From: Pseudomonas fluorescens
Lineage (GTDB): Bacteria; Pseudomonadota; Gammaproteobacteria; Pseudomonadales; Pseudomonadaceae
Reading direction: 5' to 3'
Assembly: GCF_002837185.1 (NCBI RefSeq)
Contig: NZ_KZ477985.1
Location: 62,001 to 126,000 of the forward strand
DNA: 64,000 nt
A program made the position numbers and the translations under genes. Shown piece by piece: positions 1 through 9,633 of the stretch (its first letter is position 1; every line of letters starts with the position of its first letter). The notes beneath the pieces were generated by a model. It was not told where the DNA came from and did not search any database. It was given only the letters and a program-made list of their open reading frames with translations.

Positions 1-629
1 TACAGCGCCATGCTGCCCCACCCGGTGCCGATTTCCAGCAGATGGTCGGTAGGCTTGAGCGACAGTTTCTGGCAGATGCGCTCCAGCTTGTTCAGTTGCG
101 CTTGTTCCAGGGTGTCGTCGGCGCTGAGAAATTGCGCCGCCGAATACATCATGGTCGGGTCGAGAAACTCCTCGAACAGCTCGTTGCCCAGGTCGTAGTG
201 GGCTGCGATGTTTTTCTGCGAGCCCTTGCGTGTATTGCGATTGAGCCAATGCAGGCCCTGGGTGAACGGTCGCGCCAGGCGGGCCAGGCCGCCCTCCATG
301 GCATCGAGCACCTCCAGGTTGCTGACCATCACACGCACCACGGCGGTCAGGTCCGGGCTGCTCCAGTAGCCGTGGATAAACGCTTCGCCGGCACCGATCG
401 AACCGTTGGCAGCCACCAGGCCCCACACCGCCGAGTCCAGGATCTGGATTTCCCCCAACAGGTGCGCTTCCCGTGCGCCGAACACGTGTCGCTCGCCATC
501 CTCGACGATCACCAATTGGCCGTGGCGCAATTGGCCGAGTTGGCGCAGCACGCCCTTGCGCAGCAGCGCAGCGGTCATGCCATTGACGTTCAGACGATGG
601 GTCTTGACCGATAAGCTAGGGGATTTCAT
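1..629 (-). CDS. cfa: Cyclopropane-fatty-acyl-phospholipid synthase family methyltransferase (partial, C-terminus outside window)
   Basis: S-adenosylmethionine-dependent methyltransferase of the CFA synthase family, which modifies double bonds of phospholipid acyl chains at the membrane. About 209 N-terminal residues are visible. They carry the family block HYDLGNELFEEFLDPTMMYS and then the SAM-binding motif EIGTGWG close to the window edge. The start is the ATG at 627-629, overlapping the last bases of the DUF1365 gene, so it is translationally coupled to it. It is the last visible gene of a minus-strand operon that also holds photolyase and a MerR regulator. In alphaproteobacteria, related methyltransferases next to DUF1365 and flavin amine oxidase genes belong to the singlet-oxygen response and can lead to furan fatty acids, so a ufaM-like role is possible. 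The family call is firm; the exact product is not. Confidence 0.9.
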   Translation of the reverse strand, partial: MKSPSLSVKTHRLNVNGMTAALLRKGVLRQLGQLRHGQLVIVEDGERHVFGAREAHLLGEIQILDSAVWGLVAANGSIGAGEAFIHGYWSSPDLTAVVRVMVSNLEVLDAMEGGLARLARPFTQGLHWLNRNTRKGSQKNIAAHYDLGNELFEEFLDPTMMYSAAQFLSADDTLEQAQLNKLERICQKLSLKPTDHLLEIGTGWGSMAL

Positions 630-1425
630 GACGGCGATCCTTGGTGTACCCGACGGCGGTGCTGGAGGCGCCATCGGCGGCCCGGTGGGAAAAAATCGGG
701 GTGCGTTTGAGCAACAGGCGCAAGGCCTGCCAGTAAATCGCCAGGCAGGTCTTGGCGGTCATCCAGGGAAAGCGCCATAAATAGCGATGCAGGCTGGCGC
801 GGTTCAGGGTTTCTTTTTGCAGGCTCAAGGTGGCGTCGAAGACTTTCTGCGCGCCTTGCCAATCGGCCATGTGCACGCCGAGCCTGGCGGCGGGCGGGCT
901 GAAGCTCATGCGGTATTCCAGGTCGCGCGGCAGGAAGGGCGACACATGGAACGCCTTGGCCACGGCGAAGTGCTGGTGTTCATCGGCGCCCAGCGCCTGG
1001 GCCGGCAATACGTAGTGATAACGCTCGCGCCACGGGGTGTTGGTGACTTCGCACAGGATCGCCGCCAGTTGCCCGTCGGCTTCGAAGCAATAGAAGAAGC
1101 TCACCGGATTGAATGCCAGGCCCCAGCTGCGGGCCTGGGTCAGCAGGCAGATAGGGCCTTGTGGCGTGCGCCCCAGGGCGTTGCCGACTTCATGGCGCAC
1201 CGCATCGCTCAAGGACATGCCGTGGCGGGTGAACTCGCGCAGGTAATCCTGCTGGCGAAAGCCGAAGGGCGCCAGGCGACTGCTGCCTGCCAGGGGCGAG
1301 AGCCCGAGCACGGCGTCCTGTTCGCTGAGGTCCAGGTACAGCAGGCCGATGCGGTAGCGAAAGGCATGGGCCTTGGGCGCAAACCGGCGATGGGCGATCC
1401 AGCCGCTGTACAGGGCGCTGTTCAC
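616..1425 (-). CDS. DUF1365 domain-containing protein
   Basis: 269-residue protein of unknown biochemical function. The N-terminus (LYSGWIAHRRFAPKAHAF) matches the conserved opening of DUF1365, and the block GLAFNPVSFFYCF near residue 105 is typical of the family. There is no signal peptide or clear membrane segment. The start overlaps the preceding flavoprotein stop by 4 bases and the stop overlaps the cfa start, so it sits tightly inside the operon. DUF1365 genes nearly always neighbour a CFA-like methyltransferase and a flavin amine oxidase, which suggests a shared role in modifying unsaturated fatty acids. That link is known from gene neighbourhoods; the reaction is inferred. Confidence 0.9.
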   Translation of the reverse strand: MNSALYSGWIAHRRFAPKAHAFRYRIGLLYLDLSEQDAVLGLSPLAGSSRLAPFGFRQQDYLREFTRHGMSLSDAVRHEVGNALGRTPQGPICLLTQARSWGLAFNPVSFFYCFEADGQLAAILCEVTNTPWRERYHYVLPAQALGADEHQHFAVAKAFHVSPFLPRDLEYRMSFSPPAARLGVHMADWQGAQKVFDATLSLQKETLNRASLHRYLWRFPWMTAKTCLAIYWQALRLLLKRTPIFSHRAADGASSTAVGYTKDRRHEIP

Positions 1426-2669
1426 AGGGTTTCCCCGAACGCCTGGGCCACGCGCAGCGCGCTGACCACTCCGTCTTCATGGAAACCGTTGGCCCAATAG
1501 GCGCCGCAGTAGAACGTGTTGCGCGCGCCGTGCAATTCTTCCCAGCGCGCCTGCGCGGCCACCGCCGCCAGGCTGTATTGCGGATGGGCGTAGGTGTAGC
1601 GCGCCAGGATCTTCAGCGGGTTGATCATTGATGTCTGGTTGAGGCTTACGCAAAAGGTGGTGGCGCTGTCGATGCCTTGCAGGATGTTCATGTCATAAGT
1701 GACGGCGGCCTGCTGCTGTTGATTGCCGCCCAGCCGGTAATTCCAACTGGCCCAGGCCAGCGTGCGGTCGGGCAGCAGTCGCGTGTCGGTGTGCAGTACC
1801 ACGTCGTTGTCGGCATAGGGCAGGGCGCCGAGGATCTGCTGTTCGGCCTCGCTGGGGTCGGCGAGCAATGCCAGGGCCTGGTCGCTGTGGCAGGCGAACA
1901 CCACGCGGTCGAACGTCTCGCGGCCGACCGGGCTGTGGATAACCACGCCGGCGTCTGTGCGTTGCACGTTATGCACAGGACAGTTGAGGCGTATCTGTTC
2001 GCGAAAGCTGCGGGTCAAGGGTTCTATATAGCTGCTGGAGCCCCCCTCAATCACGCACCATTGCGGCCGGTTGCTCACCGAAAGCAGGCCGTGATTCTTG
2101 AAAAAACGCACGAAGAACTGCAACGGGAACTTGAGCATGTCGGCCAACGACATCGACCAGATCGCCGCGCCCATCGGCACGATGTAATGTCGGATAAACC
2201 GCGGGCCATAGCCGCCGGCGTCGAGATAGTCGCCCAGGGTCGTGTCGGCATTGATGCGCTGCTCTTGCAGATCCAGCGGCGCCTGGCGGTTGAAGCGCAG
2301 GATATCGCGCAGCATGCCCCAGAACCCCGGCGACAGAATGTTACGGCGCTGGGCAAACAGGCTGTTGAGGTTGTTGCCGTTGTATTCCAATCCCGTGCTT
2401 TGGTCGCACACCGAAAAACTCATTTCGGTGGGTTTGAACGTGACCCCGATCTGCCCCAGCAGGCGGATAAAGTTCGGGTAGGTCCAGTCGTTGAACACGA
2501 TGAAACCGGTGTCCACCGCATAGCGCTTGCCTTCGACCGTCACGTTGGCGGTATGGGTATGCCCGCCCAGGCAGTCGCCCGCTTCGAACAGCGTGATGTC
2601 ATGGCGACGACTGAGCAGGTAGGCGCTGGTCAGCCCGGCGATACCGCTGCCGATAATGGCAATCTTCAC
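1422..2669 (-). CDS. FAD-dependent amine oxidase-like oxidoreductase
   Basis: 415-residue flavoprotein. It opens with a Rossmann dinucleotide motif (IAIIGSGIAGL, residues 3-13) followed by an acidic strand end and GGHTHT, as in the NAD(P)/FAD-binding amine oxidase and phytoene-desaturase-like families. It ends YCGAYWANGFHEDGVVSALR, the usual C-terminal FAD-contact segment. It lies between an SDR gene and DUF1365, overlapping each by 4 bases. Homologues next to CFA-like methyltransferases are thought to act on unsaturated or methylated acyl chains. The substrate is not shown by the sequence. Confidence 0.9.
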   Translation of the reverse strand: MKIAIIGSGIAGLTSAYLLSRRHDITLFEAGDCLGGHTHTANVTVEGKRYAVDTGFIVFNDWTYPNFIRLLGQIGVTFKPTEMSFSVCDQSTGLEYNGNNLNSLFAQRRNILSPGFWGMLRDILRFNRQAPLDLQEQRINADTTLGDYLDAGGYGPRFIRHYIVPMGAAIWSMSLADMLKFPLQFFVRFFKNHGLLSVSNRPQWCVIEGGSSSYIEPLTRSFREQIRLNCPVHNVQRTDAGVVIHSPVGRETFDRVVFACHSDQALALLADPSEAEQQILGALPYADNDVVLHTDTRLLPDRTLAWASWNYRLGGNQQQQAAVTYDMNILQGIDSATTFCVSLNQTSMINPLKILARYTYAHPQYSLAAVAAQARWEELHGARNTFYCGAYWANGFHEDGVVSALRVAQAFGETL

Positions 2670-3448
2670 AGGTCGTCCTTTTGCGGCGGCGGGCTGCGCA
2701 ACATGCGTTTGCCGATGATCAGTTGTGCGCGGTTAGGCAGCTTCGACAACGGCCACAGGGTGGCGATGAACAAGGCCGGAAAGGCGATCTCCAGGGGGCG
2801 CTTTTCCAGCTTGGCGAAGATATGTCTGGCGGCCTTGTCGGCCGGCCAGCTCAGGGGCATGGGGAAATCATTGCGTTCGGTCAGCGGCGTGTCGACAAAC
2901 CCCGGGCTGATCACCGTGACGTCGATGTTCTCGGGCGACAGGCTGATGCGCAGAGACTCGAACAAATAGCGCAGCCCCGCCTTCGAGGCGCCATAGGCTT
3001 CAGCGCGGGGCATGGGCAGGTAGGTCACGGCGCTGGCCACGCCCACCAGGTGCGGCGTACGCCCGGCACGCAACAACGGCAGTGCCGCTTCGATGCAATA
3101 ACTGCTGGCCAGCAGGTTGGTGCGCACCACATGTTCGATGATCGACGCATCGAATTGCCTGGCGTCGACATATTCACAGGTGCCAGCGTTGAGGATCACC
3201 GTATCCAGCGAACCCCAGACCGCGCTGATTCGCTCACCGATTTCGCGCACGGTCTGGCTGTTGGTCAGGTCGCCGGCCACCACCAGCACTTGCCCCGGGT
3301 AACGCTGGGCGAGCGCTTCCAGCGGGCCCTTGGTGCGGGAACTGAGCGCCACATGGGCGCCACTGTTGAGCAACTCCACGGCGAGCGCGGCACCGATGCC
3401 GCTGCTGGCGCCGGTCAACCAATAGCGGCGGGGCAGTGTCAGGCTCAT
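2666..3448 (-). CDS. Short-chain dehydrogenase/reductase (SDR) family oxidoreductase
   Basis: 260-residue classical SDR. It has the cofactor motif TGASSGIG near the N-terminus, LNAG in the middle and the catalytic YxxxK as YGASK, followed by a short hydrophobic C-terminal region. The chosen start (MSLTLPRRYW) overlaps the NTF2-like gene stop by 4 bases and has a purine-rich ribosome-binding site upstream. The same frame stays open for 42 further codons upstream, but those overlap the neighbour and look non-coding. The substrate is unknown; the operon context suggests lipid or photo-oxidative stress metabolism. Confidence 0.88.
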   Translation of the reverse strand: MSLTLPRRYWLTGASSGIGAALAVELLNSGAHVALSSRTKGPLEALAQRYPGQVLVVAGDLTNSQTVREIGERISAVWGSLDTVILNAGTCEYVDARQFDASIIEHVVRTNLLASSYCIEAALPLLRAGRTPHLVGVASAVTYLPMPRAEAYGASKAGLRYLFESLRISLSPENIDVTVISPGFVDTPLTERNDFPMPLSWPADKAARHIFAKLEKRPLEIAFPALFIATLWPLSKLPNRAQLIIGKRMLRSPPPQKDDL

Positions 3449-3867
3449 CCCATTCTCCTTTTCAGCCAACTGATGACGCCGCCGAGGACCGGCAGGTGTT
3501 CGTAAAGCAGAGCCCCGGCATCGAAATAATCGCGATGTCGGTAAACCTTGGCGCGCCACATCAAGTGGGAACAACCCTGCACCCTGATCAGCTCGCCGCC
3601 AGCCAGGCGCGGGTGACGAAAGTTCATGGTCCAGCGCAGGTAGCCTTCGCCTTCGGCCGTTTGGTCGAAGCCGTGGAAGTCAAAGCTCAGCTGGTTGACG
3701 TTGCTGTACAGCTGCGCGAAGTAACGATGCAGCTCGGGCAGGCCGTGGACTTCATGCAGCGGGTCGGCAAACACGATGTCGTCGCTGTACAGGCTGTCGA
3801 GCAGATGCAGGTTGTGCTTGTCCAGCGTGGCAAAGGTGTGGCCGAAATGGCGCAGGAAGTCACTCAT
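3445..3867 (-). CDS. Nuclear transport factor 2 (SnoaL-like) family protein
   Basis: 140-residue protein with the NTF2/SnoaL pattern: an N-terminal helix (MSDFLRHFGHTFATLDKHN), then YSDDIVFADPLHEVHGLPEL, and later strands ending in a tyrosine- and histidine-rich stretch (WRAKVYRHRDYFDAG). These small cone-shaped proteins are isomerases, hydrolases or carriers of hydrophobic ligands. The start at MSDFL overlaps the photolyase stop by 8 bases. A longer reading with 17 more residues would lie inside phrB and is less likely. No catalytic assignment can be made. Confidence 0.85.
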   Translation of the reverse strand: MSDFLRHFGHTFATLDKHNLHLLDSLYSDDIVFADPLHEVHGLPELHRYFAQLYSNVNQLSFDFHGFDQTAEGEGYLRWTMNFRHPRLAGGELIRVQGCSHLMWRAKVYRHRDYFDAGALLYEHLPVLGGVISWLKRRMG

Positions 3868-5302
3868 GGTCGGCCATCTCCTGACGCGAAGGCAGGCTGC
3901 GAAAGGCAGCAAGGGCACGCTCGCGGGATTTCTTCAGGTCGACAATGGCGCGCGGGTAGTCGGCCACGCCGAACAAGCCGCCAGCGGCTTCGGGGTTGTG
4001 CACCTCTTTTTTATTCAGCGCGGCCAGTTCCGGCAGCCAGTGCTTGATGAACAGACCTTCGCTGTCGAATTTTTCCGACTGGCTCAGCGGGCTGAAAATC
4101 CGGAAATATGGCGCCGAGTCGGTGCCCGTCGAGGAACTCCACTGCCAGCCACCGTTGTTGGCCGCCAGGTCGCCGTCGATCAGGTGTCGCATGAAGAAGC
4201 GCTCGCCTTCGCGCCAGTCGATGAGCAGGTTCTTGGTCAGGAACATCGCCACCACCATGCGCAGGCGGTTGTGCATCCAGCCGGTTTCCAGCAGTTGGCG
4301 CATGGCCGCATCGATGATCGGCAAGCCGGTGCGCGCTTGTTGCCAGGCGGCCAGGTCCTTGGGCGCGTCGCGCCAGGCCACGGCTTCGGTTTCAGGGCGG
4401 AACGCCCGGTGGCGGGAGACGCGTGGGTAGCCCACCAGGATATGTTTGTAGAATTCGCGCCACAGCAGTTCGTTGATCCAGGTGATCGTGCCGATGTCAC
4501 CGCTTTCGAACTCGCCCTGGTTGGACTGCAACGCGGCGTGCAGGCACTGGCGCGGCGACACCACCCCGGCGGCAAGGTAGGCGGACAACTGGCTGGTGCC
4601 GGGCTTGGCGGGAAAGTCGCGCTCATCCTTGTAATAGCTGATCTGCTCATCGGCGAAGGCGTCGAGGCGCCGGCGTGCTTCGTTTTCACCGGCGGGCCAG
4701 AGGGCGCGCAAGGTTTCACTGGGTGGCGCGAAACCTTTAACGGTGGTGGGGATGGCATCGCTTTGCAGGTCGAGCCTGGCCTGGGCCTTGGGGCCTTCCA
4801 CCAGGCGCGGTAAAGCACTGTGCAGGCGGGTGTAACAGACCTTGCGGAACTGGCTGAACACTTGAAAGTAGGTGCCGGACTTGGTCAACACGCTGCCCGG
4901 CTGGAAGAACAGTTGGTCGAGGTAGCTGTGGAAGGTCACGCCGTCTGCTTCCAGCGCCTGGGCCACGGCGCGGTCGCGACGGCTCTCGTGGATACCGTAT
5001 TCCTCATTGGCGTGCACCGACTCTACCTTGAGCTCCCGGCATAGCTGGCTCAATACGCCTGGCGCCTGGTCCCAGGTGTCGGCGTGGCGGATCAGCAGCG
5101 GGATGTTCACGTCTGCGAGCGCCTGCTCCAACGCGTGCAGGTTGCGCAGCCAGAAATCGACCTTGCACGGCGCATCATCGTGGGCCAGCCATTGTTGCGG
5201 GGTGATCAGGTAAACGGCCGCGACCGGGCCTCGCTGGCTGGCGGCAGTCAGGGCGGTGTTGTCGTGAAGGCGCAGGTCGGTGCGCAGCCAGATCAAGTGC
5301 AT
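3860..5302 (-). CDS. phrB: Deoxyribodipyrimidine photolyase
   Basis: 480-residue class I CPD photolyase that repairs cyclobutane pyrimidine dimers in DNA using blue light and reduced FAD. The N-terminal antenna domain opens MHLIWLRTDLRLHDNTAL. The C-terminal FAD domain has the conserved blocks TWINELLWREFY, TGLPIIDAAMRQL, TGWMHNRLRM and DGDLAANNGGWQW. Length is normal for the family. It starts immediately after the MerR regulator stop with no gap and is followed by an 8-base overlap with the NTF2-like gene. Pairing of photolyase with a LitR-type MerR regulator is a known arrangement in pseudomonads and fits light induction. Confidence 0.97.
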   Translation of the reverse strand: MHLIWLRTDLRLHDNTALTAASQRGPVAAVYLITPQQWLAHDDAPCKVDFWLRNLHALEQALADVNIPLLIRHADTWDQAPGVLSQLCRELKVESVHANEEYGIHESRRDRAVAQALEADGVTFHSYLDQLFFQPGSVLTKSGTYFQVFSQFRKVCYTRLHSALPRLVEGPKAQARLDLQSDAIPTTVKGFAPPSETLRALWPAGENEARRRLDAFADEQISYYKDERDFPAKPGTSQLSAYLAAGVVSPRQCLHAALQSNQGEFESGDIGTITWINELLWREFYKHILVGYPRVSRHRAFRPETEAVAWRDAPKDLAAWQQARTGLPIIDAAMRQLLETGWMHNRLRMVVAMFLTKNLLIDWREGERFFMRHLIDGDLAANNGGWQWSSSTGTDSAPYFRIFSPLSQSEKFDSEGLFIKHWLPELAALNKKEVHNPEAAGGLFGVADYPRAIVDLKKSRERALAAFRSLPSRQEMADHE

Positions 5303-6232
5303 TTAGACGATTCCACGCTGGATCAATATCTGGTGGGCCGCCAACGGGTCTTCGGCGACGAACAACTCGGGGATGTCACGGGTTAATACGGCCAACTCGG
5401 CGTGGTGGATGCAGACCGTCGGTCCGGCAATCAATATCGGGCAACGGATGCCTGCCAGCAGTTTTGTGAGTGCCGCGACCTGCAGCGCCTTGCTGGAATA
5501 CAGCAGTACCGCGCGCGGTTGCAGATGCTCCACCGCCAGCGCCAATTCGCCGGCGGGCAGCGGCCAGTCGAACACCTCTACCGGGCAGTCGGCGCTGCTG
5601 GCCAGCCAGGCGCTGAGCCACAGGTGCGGCTCCAGGGGCAAGTCGGAGTGGTTGACCAACAGCAGCGGGGCGCCGTGGACTTGCCGGTTGTTGTGGTAAA
5701 TGCGCGCGCCGAACTTGCTGCGCAACCAGGACAGGAAAAATACCCGCTCCATCTGCGCGCCGAACTGACCCTGCCATTTCTGTTCCAGCTCGCTGAGCAG
5801 TGGCAGCATCAATTGCTCGCACAAGGTGCGTGGCGGGTAGAGCGCCATGGCCTGATTGAAGGCATCGTCGACCCGACGTTCAGCCAGCTCAGCGATGGCC
5901 GTCAGCAAGGTTTGGCGCAAGGTGTGCCATTCGTTTTCCATCGGTTCGGGGGAGGCTTGGGCGGAGTCGATCAAGCCTTTTACCTGGCTGACAGGCACGC
6001 CGCGATTGAGCCAGGTGAGGATGGCATGGATGTGTTGCACGTGGTCGGCGCTGAACAAGCGATGCCCCTTGGGCGTGCGCTGGGGCACGATCAGGCCGTA
6101 ACGGCGCTCCCAGGCGCGCAGGGTCACGGCATTGACGCCGGTCTGGCGCGCCACTTCGCGGATCGGCAGCCAGCCGTTTTGCAGGGCTTGGGCGATGTCT
6201 TCGCCGGGTTCGTCTTGCAGGGCAGCTGTCAT
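5303..6232 (-). CDS. MerR-family transcriptional regulator, LitR/CarH-like without intact B12 motifs
   Basis: 309-residue regulator. Residues about 20-90 form a MerR winged helix-turn-helix (PIREVARQTGVNAVTLRAWE followed by RRYGL, and PKGHRLFSADHVQHIHAI). The remainder resembles the helical-bundle and cobalamin domains of CarH/LitR photoreceptors. However, the CarH W-x9-EH motif reads as W-x8-ER here, and no DxHxxG cobalamin-ligand motif is visible. That matches class II LitR proteins of pseudomonads, which are reported to lack B12 binding and to depend on a separate LOV photosensor; no LOV gene is in the window. It sits 3 bases after the DUF523/DUF1722 gene and directly before phrB. It probably controls its own operon through the TGTACA boxes at 7218-7290. 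Confidence 0.88.
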   Translation of the reverse strand: MTAALQDEPGEDIAQALQNGWLPIREVARQTGVNAVTLRAWERRYGLIVPQRTPKGHRLFSADHVQHIHAILTWLNRGVPVSQVKGLIDSAQASPEPMENEWHTLRQTLLTAIAELAERRVDDAFNQAMALYPPRTLCEQLMLPLLSELEQKWQGQFGAQMERVFFLSWLRSKFGARIYHNNRQVHGAPLLLVNHSDLPLEPHLWLSAWLASSADCPVEVFDWPLPAGELALAVEHLQPRAVLLYSSKALQVAALTKLLAGIRCPILIAGPTVCIHHAELAVLTRDIPELFVAEDPLAAHQILIQRGIV

Positions 6233-6235
6233 GGT

Positions 6236-7195
6236 TTAGATCGCATTGCGCAGGCTGAGGTTTTCCGGGTGCGGTTGCAGGTAGGCCTGCTGCGCAATGT
6301 AGCGGTCCGGGTGTTGACGAAAGTGGTGCTTGAGCAACGTGAGCGGCACCACCAGCGGCACGATGCCTTGGCGGTACTGGCTGATGACGGTTTGCATTTC
6401 CTGTTTGTCATCGGCGCTGATCGCCTGCTTGAGGTAGCCGCTGATGTGTTGCAGCACATTGGTGTGGGTGCCACGGGTAGCGCACTTGGTCAGGCCGGTC
6501 ATCAGGTCGCTGAAGTAGCAACTGGCCAATTCGTCCAGGTGGGTGTCCTTGGTCATGCTGCCCAGCAGGTGGCCGAGGCTTTTGTAATGCGCCGGGCTGT
6601 GGGCCATCAACAAGTATTTGTAGCGCGAATGGAAGGCCAGCAGGCGGTGACGCGTCAGGCCTTCGGCGAGCAATCCTTGCCAGCTGGCGTAGACGAATAC
6701 GCGGGTGAGGAAATTTTCGCGCAACACCGGATCATTCAGGCGACCGTCCTCTTCCACCGGCAGATTGGGGTGGCGCGCGCAGAACGCCTGGGCGTAGATA
6801 CCGCGCCCGCCGCCATCCACCGGGGCGCCGTTCTCCCGGTATACCTTGACCCGCTCCAGGCCACAGGAGGGCGACTTTTGCATAAAGATGTAGCCGCACA
6901 GGTCGGTGTGTTCGGCCGCCATCTGCTGGCCGTATTGATCCAGCGGCTGGGTCACGTTGAGTTCGCGGTGCACGGTGCCCACGGCCTGCGGGTTGGCCGC
7001 GTCGCCGACCAGGCGAATGGTTTCACGGGGGATGCCCAGGCCGATGGCGACTTCCGGGCACAGCGGCACGTAGTCGAAGTAGTCGGCCAGGGTCTGGGTG
7101 CACAGGAGGGATTGCTTATGCCCGCCGTTGAAACGCACGTTTTCGCCCAGCAGGCAGGCGCTGATGCCGATCTTGGGTTTCACGGAATGGGGCAT
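6236..7195 (-). CDS. DUF523 and DUF1722 domain-containing protein (YbgA family)
   Basis: 319-residue fusion. The N-terminal half is DUF523 (IGISACLLGENVRFNGGHK, then CPEVAIGLGIPRETIRLV, and QKSPSCGLERVKVY with conserved cysteines). The C-terminal half is DUF1722/YbgA (LLAFHSRYKYLLMAHSPAHY and later DRYIAQQAYLQPHPENL). The function is unknown; YbgA-type genes commonly adjoin photolyase, and the cysteines hint at a metal or redox site. It is the first gene of the photolyase operon, downstream of a sigma-70-like promoter and the TGTACA boxes. Confidence 0.9.
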   Translation of the reverse strand: MPHSVKPKIGISACLLGENVRFNGGHKQSLLCTQTLADYFDYVPLCPEVAIGLGIPRETIRLVGDAANPQAVGTVHRELNVTQPLDQYGQQMAAEHTDLCGYIFMQKSPSCGLERVKVYRENGAPVDGGGRGIYAQAFCARHPNLPVEEDGRLNDPVLRENFLTRVFVYASWQGLLAEGLTRHRLLAFHSRYKYLLMAHSPAHYKSLGHLLGSMTKDTHLDELASCYFSDLMTGLTKCATRGTHTNVLQHISGYLKQAISADDKQEMQTVISQYRQGIVPLVVPLTLLKHHFRQHPDRYIAQQAYLQPHPENLSLRNAI

Positions 7196-7217
7196 GGGTA
7201 AACCTCTGCGAAATTCC

Positions 7218-7290
7218 TGTACAGTTTTTTATCCCTGTACAACTAATCTCATCATAGATTTGATCTTGTACAAGTCAATAATTTTGTATA
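7218..7290. promoter_or_regulatory. Two TGTACA box pairs, probable LitR/CarH-type operator
   Basis: Four near-identical boxes lie in the intergenic space: TGTACA at 7218-7223 and 7236-7241, TGTACA at 7267-7272, and TGTATA at 7285-7290. Each pair has the same 18-base start-to-start distance. CarH/LitR regulators are known to read short boxes of the type TnTACA. The second pair brackets the -35 element of the promoter at 7251-7278. Binding by the MerR protein encoded in the downstream operon is inferred. Confidence 0.65.
7251..7278 (-). promoter_or_regulatory. Sigma-70-type promoter of the photolyase operon
   Basis: On the minus strand, TTGACT (7278-7273) and TATGAT (7256-7251) are separated by 16 bases. 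The TGTACA box at 7267-7272 falls in the spacer directly after the -35 element. The first gene of the operon starts 56 bases downstream, at 7195. Confidence 0.65.
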
Positions 7291-7307
7291 GGTATTTTCG
7301 CCCTGAT

Positions 7308-8536
<1,229 letters not shown>

Positions 8537-8555
8537 CTACGCCGACACCAATAGC

Positions 8556-8579
8556 TGTACAATATTGTTTTTTGGTATA
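8556..8579. promoter_or_regulatory. TGTACA box pair upstream of the renalase-like gene
   Basis: TGTACA at 8556-8561 and a degenerate GGTATA at 8574-8579 are again 18 bases apart, as in the two pairs at 7218-7290. A further GGTACA lies at 8529-8534. The position, 50 to 75 bases upstream of the start at 8506, fits an operator shared with the photolyase operon. No convincing sigma-70 elements were recognised here. The intergenic stretch 8507-8719 otherwise holds only the start region of the rightward gene. Confidence 0.5.
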
Positions 8580-8719
8580 AGTTTTGGCGTGCCTGATTGT
8601 GTGACGTGACCTATGGTTAAGCCAACAGGCTAAACGATCGTCACGCTCGAATATAAAATCGATCCCTGCTTATAAAATAGACCAGTGAGCGGCGGCGAAC
8701 GTTACATGAGGAGAGTCCC

Positions 8720-9619
8720 ATGCATATTTTGCTGACCGGCGGTACCGGCTTGATCGGCCGTCAACTGTGCCGGCACTGGCTTGCCCAGGGCCATCGCTTG
8801 ACCGTGTTGAGCCGTACACCCGAATCCGTTGCGCGTATTTGCGGCGCGCAGGTCCTGGGCGTTGGGCGCCTGCAGGACGTGATCGGCGCGGTGGATGCGG
8901 TGGTCAACCTTGCCGGTGCGCCGATTGCCGACCGTCCCTGGACCCACAAGCGCAAGGCCTTGTTGTGGAGCAGTCGCATCAGCCTGACTGAAAATCTGCT
9001 GGCGTGGCTGGAACGCCTGGAGCAGAAACCGGCGGTGCTGATCTCAGGTTCCGCCGTGGGCTGGTATGGCGATGGCGGCGAGCGCGAATTGACTGAAGAC
9101 AGCGGCCCTGTGCAGGATGATTTTCCCAGCCAGTTGTGTATCGCCTGGGAAGAAACCGCCGCGCGTGCCGAGGCCTTGGGCATTCGCGTGGTGCTGGTGC
9201 GTACCGGCCTGGTGCTGGCGGCCGAGGGCGGCTTTTTGTCGCGCCTGTTGCTGCCGTTCAAACTGGCGCTGGGCGGGCCGATCGGCAATGGCCGGCAATG
9301 GATGCCGTGGGTGCACATCCGCGATCAAATCGCCCTGATTGATTTTCTTCTGCACAAGGCTGACGCCCGTGGTCCTTATAATGCCTGCGCGCCACACCCG
9401 GTGCGCAACCGCGAGTTTGCCAAGACGTTGGGCCAGGTGTTGCACCGCCCGGCGTTCATGCCGATGCCGGCCTTTGCGCTGAAGGTCGGTTTGGGCGAGT
9501 TATCGGGCTTGTTGCTGGGCGGACAAAAGGCACTGCCCGAGCGGCTGCTGGCCGCAGGTTTCACTTTCCAGTTCACTGAGTTGCGTGCGGCCCTGGACGA
9601 CTTGTCCGGCCGCCTCTAG
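8720..9619 (+). CDS. TIGR01777 family NAD(P)-binding oxidoreductase (YfcH-like epimerase family)
   Basis: 299-residue extended-SDR protein. The Rossmann motif [14 protein letters not shown] is at residues 3-16, NLAGAPI lies near residue 63, SGSAVGWYG carries the family YG signature, and the C-terminal part matches the DUF1731 tail ([20 protein letters not shown]). Homologues are called YfcH or SDR39U1; the substrate is unknown. The ATG follows AGGAGAG. It lies 14 bases before hemH and is probably co-transcribed with it. Confidence 0.9.
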   Translation: MHILLTGGTGLIGRQLCRHWLAQGHRLTVLSRTPESVARICGAQVLGVGRLQDVIGAVDAVVNLAGAPIADRPWTHKRKALLWSSRISLTENLLAWLERLEQKPAVLISGSAVGWYGDGGERELTEDSGPVQDDFPSQLCIAWEETAARAEALGIRVVLVRTGLVLAAEGGFLSRLLLPFKLALGGPIGNGRQWMPWVHIRDQIALIDFLLHKADARGPYNACAPHPVRNREFAKTLGQVLHRPAFMPMPAFALKVGLGELSGLLLGGQKALPERLLAAGFTFQFTELRAALDDLSGRL

Positions 9620-9633
9620 AAATAGGATGTTGC

